A stretch of DNA of 15,797 bases from JAWLCG01 sp041687295 (lineage in GTDB: Bacteria > Planctomycetota > Phycisphaerae > SM23-33 > FEN-1343), in contig JAWLCG010000077.1 of NCBI GenBank assembly GCA_041687295.1, forward strand, positions 1-15,797, in the 5' to 3' direction. Below the pieces are notes generated by a model that saw only the letters and a program-made list of their open reading frames with translations, was not told where the DNA came from and searched no databases. The translations under genes were made by a program, and so were the position numbers. Each line of letters begins with the position of its first letter. Positions within the stretch are counted from its first letter, which is position 1. Positions 1-6,032 of this stretch are shown here, piece by piece.

Positions 1-37
1 GTTCTGCTGGGGGCCTCAAAGCGATAAATCCCGGGGT

Positions 38-71
38 CTGGGGCAGAGCCCCAGGGGAGTTTGTTCTCCCC
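38..71. repeat. Two adjacent small hairpins downstream of ribBA
   Basis: CTGGGGC (38-44) pairs with GCCCCAG (48-54) around an AGA loop, and GGGGAG (54-59) pairs with CTCCCC (66-71) around TTTGTT. The two hairpins abut. They lie about 110-145 nt past the end of ribBA on its strand. No clear T tract follows on either strand, so this looks like dispersed-repeat material more than a strong terminator. Confidence 0.45.
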
Positions 72-94
72 AACTTATTGGGATGAGATCCACT

Positions 95-179
95 TTTGAT
101 CTTTGATTCTCGATTTCCCGCACGGTGCCCCCCGGCGGTGCCGGGGGGAGAGATCGAAACTCTGCAATCAAAGATCAAA
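95..179. repeat. Nested inverted repeat 3' of ribBA (possible terminator)
   Basis: A perfect 14-bp inverted repeat (TTTGATCTTTGATT at 95-108; AATCAAAGATCAAA at 166-179) encloses a 9-bp GC stem, CCCCCCGGC (128-136) with GCCGGGGGG (140-148) and loop GGT. The element begins 3 nt after the ribBA stop codon (182-184, minus strand). It is the only strong structure available to end that operon, although no T run follows the GC stem. The AT-rich GATC/GATT words resemble those at 12019-12050. Confidence 0.5.
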
Positions 180-181
180 CA

Positions 182-1414
182 TCACAGGTCGAGCATATGT
201 CCCATCTTGTCCTTCTTGGTCTGAAGGTAGGCGTGGCTGTGTTCCTGGATGGCGACCTCGATGGGGACGCGTTCGACGATCTCCAGGCCGAAGCCGGCCA
301 GGCCGTGGATCTTCTTGGGATTGTTGGTCATCAGGCGCAGCTCGCGCAGGCCCAGGTCGCGGAGGATCTGGTTGCCCACGCCGTAGTCGCGTTTGTCCGG
401 CTCGAAGCCGAGGTGGACGTTGGCCTCGACGGTGTCCATGCCGTGCTCGATCTGCAGGCGATAGGCGTGCAGCTTGTTGAGCAGGCCGATGCCGCGCCCC
501 TCCTGGCGGACGTAGACCAGGGCGCCCTTGCCGACGTGGGCGATCTGCTCCAGGGCGGTCTGCAGCTGGGGGCCGCAATCGCAGCGGAGCGAGCCCAGCA
601 CGTCGCCGGTGAGGCACTCGCTGTGAACGCGGACCAGGACCGGCTCGGGGTGGATGACGGGCTGGCCGGTGGGGTCCATCTCGCCCACGCCGCCCATGCA
701 CAGGGCCAGGTGCGGCTCGGGGTCGACGAGGCTCTTGTAGGCGATCAGCTTGAACACGCCGAAGCGGGTGGGCATGTCGATGGTCTCCGCCCGCTCGATG
801 AGACGCTCGCTGCGGAGGCGGTGGCGGATCAGGTCGGCGACGGTGCACATCTTCAGGCCATGCTCGCGGCAGAAGGCTTCCAGGTCGGGCACCCGGGCCA
901 TCGTGCCGTCGTCCTTCATGATCTCGCAGATCACGCCGGCGGGCTTCAGGCCGGCCAGGCGGGCCAGGTCGATGGCGCCCTCGGTCTGGCCGGTGCGGAC
1001 GAGCACGCCGCCCTCACGGGCGCGTAGCGGGAAGATGTGGCCCGGGCGGGCCAGGTCGCTGGGCCGGCAGTCGTCGCGGACGGCCGTCAGCACCGTGTGG
1101 GCGCGGTCGGCGGCGCTGATGCCGGTGGTGACGCCCTTGGCGGCATCGACGCTGACGGTGAAGGCCGTGCTGAACGCCGAGGTGTTCTCGTAGGTCTGCG
1201 CGTAGAGGTTCAGCTCGTCGCACTTGGCGCCGGTCAGCGGCAGGCAGATGAGCCCCCGGCCAAACCGGGCCATGAAGTTGATGATCTCCGGCGTGGTCTT
1301 CTCGGCCGCACAGACGAGGTCGCCCTCGTTCTCGCGCGACTCGTCGTCGACGAGCACCACCATCCGCCCGGCGCGGATTTCGTCGAGAATCTCGTCAATG
1401 GGACTGAACGGCAT
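182..1414 (-). CDS. ribBA: RibBA: 3,4-dihydroxy-2-butanone-4-phosphate synthase / GTP cyclohydrolase II
   Basis: This bifunctional cytosolic enzyme makes both precursors of riboflavin. The RibB domain converts ribulose 5-phosphate to dihydroxybutanone phosphate; the RibA domain opens GTP to the diaminopyrimidine. The 410-residue length is normal for RibBA. Residues 1-205 are RibB, with the acidic signature DDESRENEGD (23-32). Residues 210-400 are RibA, with the zinc cysteines C267, C278 and C280 (C-x10-C-x-C), QEGRGIGL (304-311) and MTNNPKK (362-368). The ATG at 1414 has GAAGGA-type ribosome-binding sequence just upstream. It lies 21 nt after the pgsA-like gene and is probably co-transcribed with it. 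One oddity is that the usual RibB GHTE motif reads GQTE, with Q143 in place of the expected metal-site His. The family call is secure; RibB activity is less certain because of that change. Confidence 0.96.
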   Translation of the reverse strand: MPFSPIDEILDEIRAGRMVVLVDDESRENEGDLVCAAEKTTPEIINFMARFGRGLICLPLTGAKCDELNLYAQTYENTSAFSTAFTVSVDAAKGVTTGISAADRAHTVLTAVRDDCRPSDLARPGHIFPLRAREGGVLVRTGQTEGAIDLARLAGLKPAGVICEIMKDDGTMARVPDLEAFCREHGLKMCTVADLIRHRLRSERLIERAETIDMPTRFGVFKLIAYKSLVDPEPHLALCMGGVGEMDPTGQPVIHPEPVLVRVHSECLTGDVLGSLRCDCGPQLQTALEQIAHVGKGALVYVRQEGRGIGLLNKLHAYRLQIEHGMDTVEANVHLGFEPDKRDYGVGNQILRDLGLRELRLMTNNPKKIHGLAGFGLEIVERVPIEVAIQEHSHAYLQTKKDKMGHMLDL

Positions 1415-1435
1415 GACTGTCCTTCTTCCTTCTAT

Positions 1436-2095
1436 CTATGGCTGGCCGGGGCCTGACGCGCCCGGCCCTGCGTTCTCATGTTCGTGCGGCAGCAGCTCAG
1501 CCAGGCCCTGCCGCGAGTAGCTGACGACGCACAGGGCGGCGAAAAGCACCACCGCCCAGCCCAGCCCCCGGGCTAGGGCCGAGCCCAGGCCGGCGGCCAC
1601 GGCGTTGATCTCGGGCCCGACCAGTACGACCGAGACCGTCACGATCTGCACCAGCGTGCTGCCCTTGCCCGCCCAGGTCGGCCGGCCGTGCCTGCGCCCG
1701 GTGACCAGGAACACCACCGCAAAGCCCAGCACGACCCAGATGTCCTTGGCCACGACGGCCACCGCCACCCAGTCGTCCAGCGGCACGCCGGGCACGCCGC
1801 CGGCGTCGGTCACCAGCAGGATGACCGCGCTGTTGATCAGCAGCTTGTCCGCCAGCGGGTCCAGGATGGTGCCCAGCCGGCTGGTCTGGCCGTTGCGGCG
1901 GGCGAGGTGGCCGTCCAGGGCGTCGCTCAGGCCCATCGCCACGAACAGCGCCAGCGCCGCGTGGCGGGCCCAGGGCCATTCGCCCTGGTGCAGCAGCAGC
2001 ACGACGAACGGCCCGATGCCCGCCAGGCGCATCAGCGAGATGCGATTGGGCCAGCTCAGCTGCCGCCATATGCCGTGCTCTGCCGCCAAGACCAC
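1436..2095 (-). CDS. pgsA: CDP-alcohol phosphatidyltransferase (PgsA-like)
   Basis: This is an integral membrane enzyme of phospholipid synthesis, most likely CDP-diacylglycerol-glycerol-3-phosphate 3-phosphatidyltransferase. The complete CDP-alcohol transferase signature is visible: D58, D61-G62, A65-R66, G75, D79 and D83 with the standard spacing. The N-terminal PNRISLMR stretch (16-23) is typical of PgsA. Hydrophobic segments follow at roughly 24-37, 45-57, 88-100, 108-133, 145-165 and 172-195. The length (219 aa) is only slightly above the usual size. The frame opens with GTG at 2095, but GGAGG abuts that codon; the in-frame TTG at 2089 is 5 nt from the GGAGG and may be the true start. 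The substrate alcohol cannot be proven from sequence, so phosphatidylserine or cardiolipin-type enzymes remain possible. It is the first gene of a likely two-gene operon with ribBA. Confidence 0.88.
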   Translation of the reverse strand: MVLAAEHGIWRQLSWPNRISLMRLAGIGPFVVLLLHQGEWPWARHAALALFVAMGLSDALDGHLARRNGQTSRLGTILDPLADKLLINSAVILLVTDAGGVPGVPLDDWVAVAVVAKDIWVVLGFAVVFLVTGRRHGRPTWAGKGSTLVQIVTVSVVLVGPEINAVAAGLGSALARGLGWAVVLFAALCVVSYSRQGLAELLPHEHENAGPGASGPGQP

Positions 2096-2164
2096 CTCCG
2101 CCGGAGGCTGGGTGTTCTACGTTCCCGCGGCCGACGCGTTCGCCGGGCGCTGCCCGAACGCTTC

Positions 2165-2193
2165 ATGATAGCGCCCCGCCCTGGGGGCTACAA
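2165..2193 (-). promoter_or_regulatory. Candidate sigma70-type promoter for pgsA-ribBA
   Basis: On the minus strand TTGTAG (2193-2188) is followed after 17 nt by TATCAT (2170-2165). The -10 matches 5 of 6 consensus bases and the -35 matches 3 of 6. It sits about 70 nt upstream of the pgsA start, in the divergent space shared with the Memo gene. This is a prediction only. Confidence 0.4.
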
Positions 2194-2218
2194 CGGTTTT
2201 ATGGGTGGGGGTCAGACC

Positions 2219-2248
2219 TTGTCCCGGCCTCGGGTACTCCCCTAGAAT
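2219..2248 (+). promoter_or_regulatory. Candidate sigma70-type promoter for the Memo gene
   Basis: TTGTCC (2219-2224) and TAGAAT (2243-2248) are separated by 18 nt, giving 4/6 and 5/6 matches to consensus. Transcription would begin near 2255, leaving a leader of about 45 nt that contains the GGAGG ribosome-binding site at 2288-2292. Confidence 0.45.
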
Positions 2249-2300
2249 TGCCCAATCCCTGATATTGAAACCAGGGCAATGCCGTACGGAGGTTTATTGG

Positions 2301-3170
2301 ATGATGCGGACTCCGATCGTTGCAGGCGTTTTTTACGAGGCCTCGGCCCAGGCGTGTCGCCAGGAGGCCCAGGACCTGCTCGACCAGGCCCAGCTGCCGG
2401 GCGACCTGCCGGAAAAGGCGTATGGCGGCATCGTTCCGCACGCCGGATGGGTGTGCAGCGGAGCGGTGGCGGCCATGACGTTCAAGGCCTTGCACCAGCG
2501 GTGGCACGGCTCGACGGTGGTGCTGCTCGGTGCGGTACATGCCTTCACCGATGCCCGGGGCATGCTCTACGCCCAGGGCAGCTGGCAGAGCCCGCTGGGG
2601 GAAGTCGCCGTCGACACCGAGCTGGCCCAGGCCGTGCTCGCCAAATGTCCCGACATTCGCGAGGACCCCGTCGCTCATACCGCCGAGCACAGCCTGGAGG
2701 TCCAGCTACCCTTCATCCAGCTGTGCTGGCCGGGGGCGAAGATCCTGCCGATCAACGTGCCCCCCTCCGCCCTGGCGTCCGGCATCGGGGCGCAGCTGGG
2801 CTCGGCCCTGGTCGAGCTGGGCGCCGACACCATCGTCATCGGCTCGACCGACCTGACGCACTACGGGCCCCGCTACGGCACCACGCCGGCCGGCACGGGC
2901 AAGAAGGGCATCGAGTGGGCCAATGAGAACGACCGCCGCCTGCTGGACATGGTCCAGGCCATGGCCGCCGAGCAGATCGTCGACGAGACCACTGAGCACC
3001 TCAGCGCCTGCGGCGGCGGGGCCATCGCCGCCGCCATCGCCGCCAGCCGCACACTCGGCGCCGCCCGGGGCATCGTCCTGAGCCACACCAACAGCTACGA
3101 CATCCTCCGCGATACCTACCGCGGCAGCATGCAGGACTCCGTGGGCTACGCGAGCGTCCTGTTTGCGTAG
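2301..3170 (+). CDS. Memo family protein (AmmeMemoRadiSam system protein B)
   Basis: This 289-aa protein belongs to the Memo family, which shares the fold of extradiol ring-cleavage dioxygenases. The start is the ATG at 2301, because GGAGG lies at 2288-2292 (8 nt away); the frame is open further upstream but lacks such a site. Residues that correspond to the human MEMO1 metal-site set are present: H47 in IVPHAGW, H80 in GAVHAF, D184 and H187 in STDLTHYG, and C237 in LSACGGG. H130 in TAEHSLEVQLPF is also typical. The biochemical role in bacteria is not established; the name comes from frequent co-occurrence with AMMECR1 and a radical SAM protein. Neither partner is in this window, so the gene appears to stand alone. 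The family call is secure; the function is unknown. Confidence 0.93.
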   Translation: MMRTPIVAGVFYEASAQACRQEAQDLLDQAQLPGDLPEKAYGGIVPHAGWVCSGAVAAMTFKALHQRWHGSTVVLLGAVHAFTDARGMLYAQGSWQSPLGEVAVDTELAQAVLAKCPDIREDPVAHTAEHSLEVQLPFIQLCWPGAKILPINVPPSALASGIGAQLGSALVELGADTIVIGSTDLTHYGPRYGTTPAGTGKKGIEWANENDRRLLDMVQAMAAEQIVDETTEHLSACGGGAIAAAIAASRTLGAARGIVLSHTNSYDILRDTYRGSMQDSVGYASVLFA

Positions 3171-3180
3171 ACGGCAGAGC

Positions 3181-3220
3181 GTTAATGCGTTAATGCGTTA
3201 ATGCGTTAATGCGTTAATGC
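3181..3220. repeat. Five perfect tandem copies of an 8-bp unit (GTTAATGC)
   Basis: GTTAATGC is repeated exactly five times, beginning 10 nt after the Memo stop codon, with partial units at both ends (GC before, GT after). Perfect copy identity implies recent slippage expansion, so copy number is likely variable among strains. The AT-rich unit contrasts with the GC-rich surroundings. Confidence 0.95.
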
Positions 3221-3290
3221 GTAACGGATTGTAGCGCCCGGAACAATGGGGTTCGCGGGCGCCGGGGGGTGACGTGCAGTGTCCTTCCAC

Positions 3291-3314
3291 GCCCACGCAA
3301 TGCCTTGCGTGGGC
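3291..3314 (+). terminator. Terminator-like hairpin downstream of the Memo gene
   Basis: GCCCACGCAA (3291-3300) pairs perfectly with TTGCGTGGGC (3305-3314) around a TGCC loop and is followed by TTCTCG. The stem is strong (10 bp) but the T tract is short. It lies 120 nt past the Memo stop. A sister hairpin with the same ends and loop lies at 4075-4102, so it may belong to a dispersed hairpin family used as a terminator. Confidence 0.5.
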
Positions 3315-3371
3315 TTCTCGTCCGGGGCGCACGATCGAGACTCAACGACCCCTCCCATGCGCCGCAGTGGC

Positions 3372-3411
3372 GCGTTGACGCATTGACGCAGTGACGTATC
3401 GACGCCCCGAC
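3372..3411. repeat. Five degenerate tandem copies of an 8-bp unit (GCRTTGAC)
   Basis: Successive octamers read GCGTTGAC, GCATTGAC, GCAGTGAC, GTATCGAC and GCCCCGAC. The period (8) and core resemble the perfect GCGTTAAT register of the 3181-3220 array, from which the first copy differs by two transitions. It may be an older, decayed array of the same kind. Confidence 0.7.
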
Positions 3412-3717
3412 GCCCCCGTTGCCTCCACGCAACATGTTGCCGTCACGCAACACGCCCCCGGCCTCGCTGAAACGCCGCAACCACGGCCCGCCGGACCGGC
3501 GGCGCTGACCTCACGCAACACCGCCAACAGGACCGGCAGGCTTTGCCCGTCTTACCATCGCGATTTCCGCCTCTCCAACCGCTTGGCGCATATACTCTTA
3601 CAAGGGGGCATTCCTGCCGCTGCCCGCAAGGGGCTCTGGCACGGGCCTTGCTATATCCAGGGCAGTGAGGCGGCGCCACAGAGGCATCGCCGGTTTGAGA
3701 AAGGCGGTCCAGAGGCC
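3412..3717. other. Intergenic stretch upstream of the coiled-coil gene
   Basis: No gene is convincing here. The word ACGCAACA recurs at about 3427, 3445 and 3513, and GCAACATGTTGC (3429-3440) is a perfect 12-bp palindrome. TATACT at 3591-3596 is a possible -10 element for the following gene, but no good -35 is found at the right distance. Confidence 0.4.
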
Positions 3718-4005
3718 ATGGATGACACGACGTTCCAGACCCGTCTGCGCGAATTGATCCAGGAGATCGAGGCCCTTCCCGCGTCCAAGCAGAAGACGCT
3801 CAAGGAACTGGCGGCCAAGACCCAGGCCACCCACCGCGAACTGGTCAGCAGCGCCAAGACCGTGAGCGACTCGGTGGACTACCTTCGGCTGCAGATCAAG
3901 TACATGGTGTTCGACCTCGAGGCCACCCGCCGCGAGAACAGCTACCTCCGCAAGATGCTCGAGAGCCGGCCCCCCCGCCGCGACTTCGACGAGGGCGCCG
4001 ACTAG
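3718..4005 (+). CDS. Small coiled-coil protein of unknown function
   Basis: This gene encodes a 95-aa soluble, highly charged protein that I do not assign to a named family. It is rich in Glu, Lys and Arg and almost entirely helical in character. Heptad-like leucine spacing is seen at residues 8-45 (RELIQEIEALP, LKELAAKTQ) and again at about 52-86, ending ENSYLRKMLESR. It has no membrane segment, signal peptide or cysteine motif. The ATG at 3718 was chosen because coding-like composition begins there. Ribosome-binding sequence is weak: AGAGG is too close (2 nt) and AAAGG rather far (13 nt). The stop codon lies inside a perfect 12-bp hairpin (4002-4031). The neighbouring genes give no functional hint because the gene is isolated between two long repeat-bearing gaps. 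Oligomerisation through the coiled coil is an inference. Confidence 0.75.
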   Translation: MDDTTFQTRLRELIQEIEALPASKQKTLKELAAKTQATHRELVSSAKTVSDSVDYLRLQIKYMVFDLEATRRENSYLRKMLESRPPRRDFDEGAD

Positions 4006-4031
4006 CAGCCCGTTGAAACACGGGCTGCTAG
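4002..4031. terminator. Perfect hairpin overlapping the coiled-coil gene stop codon
   Basis: CTAGCAGCCCGT (4002-4013) and ACGGGCTGCTAG (4020-4031) form a 12-bp perfect stem with loop TGAAAC. The left arm contains the TAG stop (4003-4005). No T tract follows (AGGGCTCGG), so intrinsic termination is uncertain. The element may be a dispersed repeat that supplied the stop codon. Confidence 0.6.
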
Positions 4032-4074
4032 AGGGCTCGGCCAGCGCGTCGGCGTTCGATGGAGGGTCTTTCCC

Positions 4075-4102
4075 AAGCCCACAGATTGCCATCTGTGGGT
4101 TT
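4075..4102 (+). terminator. Terminator-like hairpin, sister of 3291-3314
   Basis: AAGCCCACAGAT (4075-4086) pairs with ATCTGTGGGTTT (4091-4102) around a TGCC loop: nine Watson-Crick pairs, then one G-T pair and two A-T pairs at the base. The right arm ends in TTT followed by CG. It lies 70 nt past the coiled-coil gene. The outer GCCCAC/GTGGG arms and the TGCC loop are shared with the hairpin at 3291-3314 while the inner four base pairs differ. Confidence 0.55.
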
Positions 4103-4153
4103 CGAGGCCGGGCCGTCCATCGCGAGGCCCGCGCATCCGCAGCTTCGACGACC

Positions 4154-4251
4154 GTAGCCGTACCGTTGTAGACGTACCGTTGTAGCCGTACCGTTGTCGT
4201 CGTACTGACGTAGCTGTACCGTTGTGCGCTGTAGCCGTGGCTGTACCCCAT
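4154..4251. repeat. Tandem array of a 14-bp unit (GTAGCCGTACCGTT), about seven copies
   Basis: Units 4154-4167 and 4182-4195 are identical. Unit 4168-4181 differs at one base and unit 4210-4223 at one base. Units 4196-4209, 4224-4237 and 4238-4251 are progressively degraded. The period is constant at 14 bp, which is not a multiple of three, so it is not a coding repeat. There are no unique spacers, so it is not a CRISPR array. Confidence 0.85.
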
Positions 4252-4480
4252 CGAGCGGACACATCTGCGTGGTGGCCACACGCAACGCCTAGACATCACC
4301 CACTGGGACAACAACGGCGTGTCGCGGGTCGAGTCGCAGCCGGCCCCGGCACGCCGTCTGTTGCTGCGCTGCTGGACCGTTGGCCCGTCGGACGAATGGG
4401 TGCGTTGTTCGTAGCCACGTCTTCCGGCGCCGACTCGTCAGTCGCACCGGCCAATGGAGCCTCAGGGCGCGAGCGCCGTA
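4252..4480. other. Intergenic stretch between tandem array and nested palindrome
   Basis: No complete gene is supported. A start-less open stretch on the plus strand (4235-4414) has somewhat protein-like composition, including LDITHWDNNGVSRVE, and could be a gene remnant. I recognise no family in it. Nothing else was seen. Confidence 0.35.
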
Positions 4481-4556
4481 TGGAGTGCGGCGATGCAATC
4501 GCCGCTTTGGCTTGGGTCGCCATCGAGCCAAAGCGGCGATGACTCGCCGCACTCCA
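4481..4556. repeat. Nested palindromic repeat, copy 1
   Basis: The outer arms TGGAGTGCGGCGA (4481-4493) and TCGCCGCACTCCA (4544-4556) pair perfectly. After a short internal bulge the inner arms TCGCCGCTTTGGCT and AGCCAAAGCGGCGA pair perfectly around a loop of about 13 nt. GCGGCGA and its complement each occur twice, so alternative folds are possible. A second copy with the same plan lies at 7647-7721. This is a dispersed palindromic family without any coding capacity. Confidence 0.9.
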
Positions 4557-4621
4557 AAGAGGCGGTCCGCCTGCCGCGCAGGGACACCCAGGCCGGCCCG
4601 GTCAGGGCCGAAAGGGCAATG

Positions 4622-4727
4622 GACACGAATGGCACGAATATCGGCCGATGGCACGAATGGAAGATCCGACCGGGTCACAACGAATCTTCCATTCGTGAAA
4701 TCGTCTTTCATTCGTGCCATTCGTGTC
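4622..4727. repeat. Large inverted repeat built from CACGAAT words
   Basis: An 18-bp perfect terminal inverted repeat (GACACGAATGGCACGAAT at 4622-4639; its complement at 4710-4727) encloses a second perfect 14-bp pair (CACGAATGGAAGAT at 4652-4665; complement at 4684-4697). The word CACGAAT or its complement occurs six times. The plan suggests a non-autonomous mobile or REP-like element of about 106 bp. No flanking duplication is evident. Confidence 0.88.
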
Positions 4728-4925
4728 GATCCCCTGTTCGTGGAGGAGGAGTCCACCGGGGGAGGGGCTACAAACGCCGTAGCCACGGCACCCGGACGCT
4801 TTTTCCTTTCCGGAGACACGATAGACTCGGCCGCCCATGACGGGGCTACAAGAGATGTGTGGATACCATAGGAAGGCATCGGGTGGGCTTGGGCCGAGCA
4901 GACCCGCAGGCACACGACAGACGGT
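4728..4925. other. Intergenic stretch 3' of the HD-GYP gene
   Basis: No gene, strong hairpin or clear repeat was seen. The coiled-coil gene and the HD-GYP gene converge on the 4006-4925 gap, so any signals here should be terminators. AGACC...GGTCT (about 4900-4926) is only a weak 5-bp pairing. Confidence 0.4.
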
Positions 4926-5786
4926 CTAGGGGGCGAGTTGGGCCTGCGGCTCGGCCGGCCCGACCGGTGCCGGCTCGCTCCAGCCGGCCGGCAGCAGCGC
5001 GTCGAGATGAACCGCCCGGGCCAGGGCCGTCACGCAGTCGCGGTCGAAGCCGTCGTCCGCACAGCGGACCAGTTCGCGGACCGCGCTGGGCGGGGCCAGG
5101 GCGGGCCGATAGGGCTGATCGTGGGTCATCGCCTCGTAGGCGTCCACCACCGCCAGGATGCGGGCCTCCAGCGGAATGGCCTGCCCCGCCAGGCCGGCCG
5201 GGTAGCCCGTGCCGTTCATCCGCTCGTGGTGGTGCAGCACAGCCCCAAGCACCGGGGTCAGGAAGCTCAACGGCGCCAGCACCTCGTGGCCGATCTGCGG
5301 GTGGGCCTGCACGCTCTGGAACTCATTGGCGGCCAGGTGGGCGGCCTTCTGCATGATCCGCTCGGGCACGCTGAGCATGCCGATGTCGTGCACCTGCGCG
5401 ACCAGCCCCAGCAGCCGGGCGCGATCCTCGGCCAGGCCCAGGGCCGTCCCCATCTCCTCGGCGAGTCGGCCGATCCGCTCGCTTCGGCCCCGGGTGGACT
5501 TCTCCCGCCCCTCGACCACGCGGACGATGTTCCGCAGCACCTCGAAGTAGTGGCGCTCCGCCTCGGCCAGCTCGGCCCGGTGGCGGAACACGTGCCCCCG
5601 CAGCAGCCTCACCCGCCGCCACAGCCGCCAGGCCAGCACGGCCAGGGCCCCCACCGCCAGCCCGCCGGCCAGCGGCGCCGGGATCGACCAGGACACCTCC
5701 AGCACCGCGGGCGCCAGGCACAGGGCCGCCCCGCCCAGGGCCATCCCGGCCAGCACGACATCGAGCGCATGCACAGGCTTGTTCAC
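4926..5786 (-). CDS. Membrane-anchored HD-GYP domain protein (putative c-di-GMP phosphodiesterase)
   Basis: This is a 286-aa protein with two predicted membrane helices (about 8-30 and 38-56), a short coiled-coil-like linker (60-90) and a cytoplasmic HD-GYP domain (about 85-265). HD-GYP proteins typically hydrolyse cyclic di-GMP. Visible motifs are VHDIG (H133, D134), H162 in AHPQIGHE, HHHERMNGTGYP (185-196) and AVVDAYEAMT (212-221, D215). Two positions usually conserved are changed: the RGHSER motif reads RGRSER (R101) and HDIGK reads HDIGM (M137), so metal binding may be altered. The start is the GTG at 5786, with AAGGAA just upstream. The same frame stays open for 1.1 kb further, but that part runs antisense to the isomerase gene and is not coding-like. 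No GGDEF or sensor domain is present. Confidence 0.9.
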   Translation of the reverse strand: MNKPVHALDVVLAGMALGGAALCLAPAVLEVSWSIPAPLAGGLAVGALAVLAWRLWRRVRLLRGHVFRHRAELAEAERHYFEVLRNIVRVVEGREKSTRGRSERIGRLAEEMGTALGLAEDRARLLGLVAQVHDIGMLSVPERIMQKAAHLAANEFQSVQAHPQIGHEVLAPLSFLTPVLGAVLHHHERMNGTGYPAGLAGQAIPLEARILAVVDAYEAMTHDQPYRPALAPPSAVRELVRCADDGFDRDCVTALARAVHLDALLPAGWSEPAPVGPAEPQAQLAP

Positions 5787-5937
5787 GTCCGGCTTCCTTC
5801 GGTACGCACTCCCGCCGCCGACGGCGACGGCGCCCCGCCTATGGGTCCTACCGTCTCCATCGTTCCACCGTGGGCCCATCTTGAGTACGAAAGGCCCCCG
5901 GTGCCCCTCGGCCAGGGCGGCCCGAGCGGGTGCGGCA

Positions 5938-5966
5938 TTGCCCTGCCCCGCCCGGGCCGTTAGGAT
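5938..5966 (+). promoter_or_regulatory. Candidate promoter for the isomerase/epimerase-like gene
   Basis: TTGCCC (5938-5943) and TAGGAT (5961-5966) are 17 nt apart, each matching 4 of 6 consensus bases. The predicted leader is about 60 nt. This is a weak prediction. Confidence 0.3.
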
Positions 5967-6032
5967 GGCTCGCGAGAGATTGCCCGGCCCCGCCCGCGCA
6001 ACCGCGGACCGGGCCGACGAAAGGAGACCGCC

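Noticed and set aside
125..1027. Open frame of 300 codons on the plus strand
   Set aside because: It is antisense to ribBA, whose motifs are complete, and its composition (repeated Ala, Val, Asp, Leu, Gln) is that of a complement frame.
2096..2300. FMN riboswitch controlling ribBA
   Set aside because: The leader available upstream of pgsA is short and I could not find the conserved six-stem FMN aptamer elements in it; ribBA itself has only a 21-nt upstream gap.
3391..3717. Longer start for the coiled-coil gene (204 codons in total)
   Set aside because: The extra N-terminal sequence overlaps part of a tandem repeat and the ACGCAACA words, and has non-coding composition. Coding character begins at 3718.
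4154..4251. CRISPR array
   Set aside because: The 14-bp units are directly tandem with no unique spacers, and no cas gene is present.
4289..4915. Minus-strand open frame of 208 codons in the repeat-rich gap
   Set aside because: It reads through two palindromic elements, has an Arg-rich translation and no recognisable domain or ribosome-binding site.
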